A stretch of 64,000 nt of DNA from Argentina anserina (taxonomy: Eukaryota > Streptophyta > Magnoliopsida > Rosales > Rosaceae): contig NC_065875.1 of assembly GCF_933775445.1 (NCBI RefSeq), forward strand, positions 4,601,001-4,665,000, in the 5' to 3' direction. Every line of letters begins with the position of its first letter. Position 1 is the first letter of the stretch. Made by a program: the position numbers and the translations under genes. The notes beneath the pieces were generated by a model. The model was not told the origin of the DNA and did no database searches. It saw only the letters and a program-made list of their open reading frames with translations. Below are positions 61,001 through 64,000 of this stretch, one piece after another.

Positions 61001-62934
61001 CGTGCAGGTCAATTTAGTTATCTCCTTAAAATATATATTTTATTGTAGTTTGTGTTTTTCATTCATGGATTTCATCTGTCTCTGACACTTTCATCTCATG
61101 ATACTGTTGCAGATATTGCTGGGGATCCAGATGGAGGTAATTGTTATGACTTTTCTTGTTCTTCCCAACAAATAAAAATACAGTACTTTTGAACTTATTA
61201 CGATCAATTTGTGTAAGCTGCTTTTAATCTATAATTATTCTTGCAGCCATTGTTATTCTTAACTATCTAATGTCTTACATAGTGTAGTCCAAAGTTCCTT
61301 GTTAGTTTGTACAAATTGTGGCAATTTCATGGAGCATTGGATTATGTTGGGCAATGTTAAATGATTATTTCATACACCCATGGACCATGGTCAAGTGCTT
61401 TGATCCTCCATCTTTAAATTAGGTAGGACATGCACTTGTAAAGATTAGCACCATTGCTTTTGTAGCCTTATGAAAGTGGCACTAGGTTGGAAGGAAAAGA
61501 TAAATGCTACACCAAAACATTATTTCAGCAGGCAGAAATCTTAATTATTAGTAATTGTGGGGCCCATGTGTTTGCTGACTTTGCTTCCACGTGGTCTGGA
61601 ATTCGTACTCAAGCTGTTTAGCTATAAGTCTTATCTTTTCCGCTTCTAAGATTTTAGGGTATAGATATATAACATCTGAGTTTCAAATTGTCAGTTTTCT
61701 GTTCAAAGGTGCAAATTGGTTGTACCTGCATCATTTGTGATAGATAAATGTGACCAGAATGGTAGTACATTAGATTAGTAGGTGCAGGATTTAACAGGTA
61801 ATTGACCATTCTAAAAGCAGGATGATATTCGAATTTAGCCATTCTTAGAGGTGTGGATCATTGTTGTTTGTTGTAACTTAGCTAAATCTTCTGTCAAAAT
61901 TGCATAATGGTGCATAATGCTGTTGCATCTTAGTCATTTTTCTTCTGTTTTTTTGTTTGTCTTGCCCAGGCATAAGTTTGGAGGATATACTGACACCTGA
62001 TTTAATTCTGCCATTGATTGAGACATTGCCACTGCAACAGAGTTTAGGATCTTACTTGCCTGAGGTATGCAGCATTTGGATATTAAATTTTCAGTATTTC
62101 ATGCTTTGGTTTGCTTTTGCTCCATTGTTTGATTCTGTTGAGATTGTAGGGTGAATGGTCTCCAGAGGATATATTGGAGTTGCTGCAGAGCCCACCATTC
62201 CGCCAACAAATGGATTCATTCAATTATGTATGGACCTGAAACGCCATTTCTTTGAATTTCAATGATGATTGGTGGCATTGTTAATTGTCTTTAATAATTA
62301 TTATCATTATTCTGAGCTCTCTTTAATCTAGGCCCCAATTATTTGTAGGTACTTCGAACAGGACAGATAGATTTGACTCAGTTTGGTGTTGACCCAAGTA
62401 AATGTAAGATCCTTTTTACAATGAATCTTGTAGCTTCTATCATACTGAAGTTACTATGGTATTGTGTTATTGCTCAGTGGTCTATTTTATCTTTATATGT
62501 GATAAACAGTAGTCAACAAAATTCAATTTAGACTAACATTGCCAAAACAACATCGTACTAAAGTGGGATGCAAGCAGGTTTTTTCGAATTTGAAATGGTT
62601 TGCAATATTAGTTCCACATTTAGAATTTTATTGTTCTTGGGCATGGCAGGTGAATGATTATTGTTGCCCACTTGTTAATCTGTGTTTCTGTTGGAAGGGC
62701 TAATCTGTGTTTTATTAGAAATGGATGAACTTCCCTTTGTATGAGCCTATGAGGTTGACTCTGCCATGAAAGAGCTGCTTAAAATGTTTTTGATCTCGGT
62801 TTCTTGCAGATAAGTTCACAGTGTTGTCTTTTCTTGAGGCACTCGAGGATTCAGTTTCAAAATCCGAGGAATCAATGCATGAGGACAAGGATTTGAGATC
62901 TGAATCACGGAATCCCATGGATGAATCCCAGTAG
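58069..62934 (+). CDS. RPN13: 26S proteasome ubiquitin receptor RPN13 (ADRM1 homologue)
   Basis: Subunit of the 19S regulatory particle that binds ubiquitin and RPN2 through its Pru domain and recruits the UCH37-type deubiquitinase. Thirteen exons: 58069-58107, 59048-59140, 59291-59350, 59794-59832, 59944-60018, 60113-60179, 60567-60636, 60889-61007, 61113-61136, 61970-62064, 62150-62227, 62349-62403, 62810-62934. They give 312 aa, a normal plant length. The Pru domain spans about 10-125 ([49 protein letters not shown]). The linker carries acidic stretches. The DEUBAD-like C-terminal part runs about 185-290 ([58 protein letters not shown]). The start is the first ATG after the leader, and the order matches the family. 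Confidence 0.95.
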
Positions 62935-63489
62935 TTCGGGTACTCTGTGTATCTGTTAATTTGCTCTCGTTCTTTAGGGACTTCTATCAGGTCTCCCTGT
63001 AACTTTTGTATACGTGGTTCATCCAAGAAAGGAAAAGAAGCAACAAGAAAGGATTATGTTTTTTTTTTCTAGATTTCTTTGCATTCAACAATGATCAGTA
63101 AACATTATATTCCAAAGGTTTATTGTCTATTTATTTTTGTTTCAGAAGTAGGTTGAAATACATATGGACATGTCCTTCGATTTCTAGTGAAATTGTTTTT
63201 TAGTATTATTATTGTTATTATTTTGGAACAAGGAATCATTTATTATTGACTGGCCAGTCATTGGATTCAGAATGAACAGGTCTTTCAGGATGAACAACAA
63301 TAATGTCATCTAGTAGTAACACATCAGTAGCACACGGGTCTTTGTAGAGTGCATTACCTGAGGAATTGGCACACTGGGTAGAACATCAGCTAACATATCT
63401 GTCATATTCACTATGGTATTGCAGCATCAACTGAATTAAGGGTGAAGCTCAGCATTTTCGTGACGCCAAAAGTTCGCTAAGTTCAAAAA
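62935..63489. other. RPN13 3' UTR and spacer
   Basis: AT-rich, with the probable RPN13 polyadenylation region by about 63120. Nothing else recognised. Confidence 0.5.
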
Positions 63490-63650
63490 TTAGATTTCAT
63501 AGTCAAGTCTAATGCAGGCGGCATACTCCAGCCTGAAGAACCTCTCCAAACTGCAGATGAAACAATTTATCCAATCCCCAAATAAACCTCTTAATACTCC
63601 CCCTATGGTTTTACCAGTACCAACACGGGAGCCGTCCACATTATGTCTAC
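63490..63650 (-). mobile_element. Decayed LINE (non-LTR) RNase H-like fragment
   Basis: On the minus strand the frame reads NVDGSRVGTGKTIGGVLRGL, then FGDWINCF, then SLERFFRLEYAACIRLDYE. This matches the outline of the plant non-LTR RNase H domain (N-x-DGS, GGVLR, GDWI-x-GF, then the E-A-x-A-x-R-L helix). Key acidic positions are partly changed and no reverse transcriptase is seen nearby, so it is a remnant. Confidence 0.5.
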
Positions 63651-64000
63651 AAAGGGCAGGTGGAGGCTTACACCAAGATAGCATATTAATCTGCACATCT
63701 ATATGCACAGAGGGTTTTTTGTTCTCTCTTTTCTATATATTCATTAGCCTCCACTTCCAATGATTGCAACAAGCTGAAAACCCTAAGCTTCGTCTCTTTG
63801 GATGTCTCCCAAGTCCTAACTATGATTTAATTCTTGCTATTTGGGAATACATTGGTGTGTTTATGGACAACGCGGTTATGTTGCAATATTATGTTCCTTA
63901 CACCAAGAAATGTTGAGAACTGGTCAACAAATACATCAAATCGGAGTCAATGGATAGCTTTTTGATCAAAGAGGAGGACAGAAGTCTCTCTTGCTCATAC
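63651..64000. other. Right window edge, nothing clear
   Basis: May continue the LINE remnant on the minus strand; no frame longer than a few dozen codons shows a motif. Confidence 0.3.

Noticed and set aside
1..64000. CRISPR arrays, operons, prokaryotic defence islands or biosynthetic clusters
   Set aside because: The sequence is plant nuclear. No spacer-repeat arrays and no co-oriented functionally linked genes were seen.

Overview
This is a plant nuclear window. Genes are split by many short GT-AG introns, intergenic DNA is AT-rich, (GA)n/(TC)n microsatellites sit in 5' leaders, and the gene families (HEN2, class II CYP73A, plastid biotin carboxylase, FLZ zinc finger, phytocyanin, PRK-type receptor kinase) are those of a core eudicot. 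A rosid such as a Rosaceae species is plausible, but nothing visible proves the family.

Layout. 1-8.4 kb: flank with a tRNA-Pro(AGG) gene on the minus strand, then HEN2, a 16-exon nuclear-exosome RNA helicase. 9.1-10.9 kb: a two-exon class II cinnamate 4-hydroxylase (CYP73A) on the minus strand, with a TATA box and AC (MYB) elements. 11.35-17.99 kb: a complete Ty1/copia-type element with 184-bp LTRs that differ at one base and a CAGAC target duplication, but with a scrambled interior. 18.8-23.9 kb: CAC2, the biotin carboxylase subunit of plastid acetyl-CoA carboxylase. 25.5 kb: degenerate telomere-like repeats. 25.9-26.9 kb: a small membrane-anchored protein gene. 28.2-30.6 kb: an FLZ zinc-finger gene (minus). 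30.7-34.7 kb: long intergenic DNA containing a decayed 25S rDNA fragment. 34.7-36.4 kb: a PPR gene.

37.5-42 kb holds a broken first exon of a universal-stress-protein (USP) kinase, a solo-LTR-like repeat, and a USP/coiled-coil gene that has lost its kinase end. 43.2 kb: an intronless stellacyanin-like phytocyanin. 44.6-47.4 kb: a pollen-receptor-kinase-like LRR protein (minus). 48.7-51.8 kb: a 3.1-kb solo Ty3/gypsy-type LTR with a GATTT target duplication, lying 108 bp downstream of a TruA-type tRNA pseudouridine synthase gene (51.9-55.1 kb, minus). 58.1-62.9 kb: RPN13, the proteasome ubiquitin receptor. The last kilobase carries a decayed LINE RNase H fragment.

The genes do not form a pathway or an operon-like unit; they are independent housekeeping or developmental genes separated by transposon debris. 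I found no convincing new multi-gene system. The most interesting observations are the USP gene without its kinase next to a broken paralogue exon, the recently moved but coding-dead copia element, and the fossil rDNA piece. Exon borders were set by eye from GT-AG sites, reading frame and family conservation; every multi-exon model given closes in frame.
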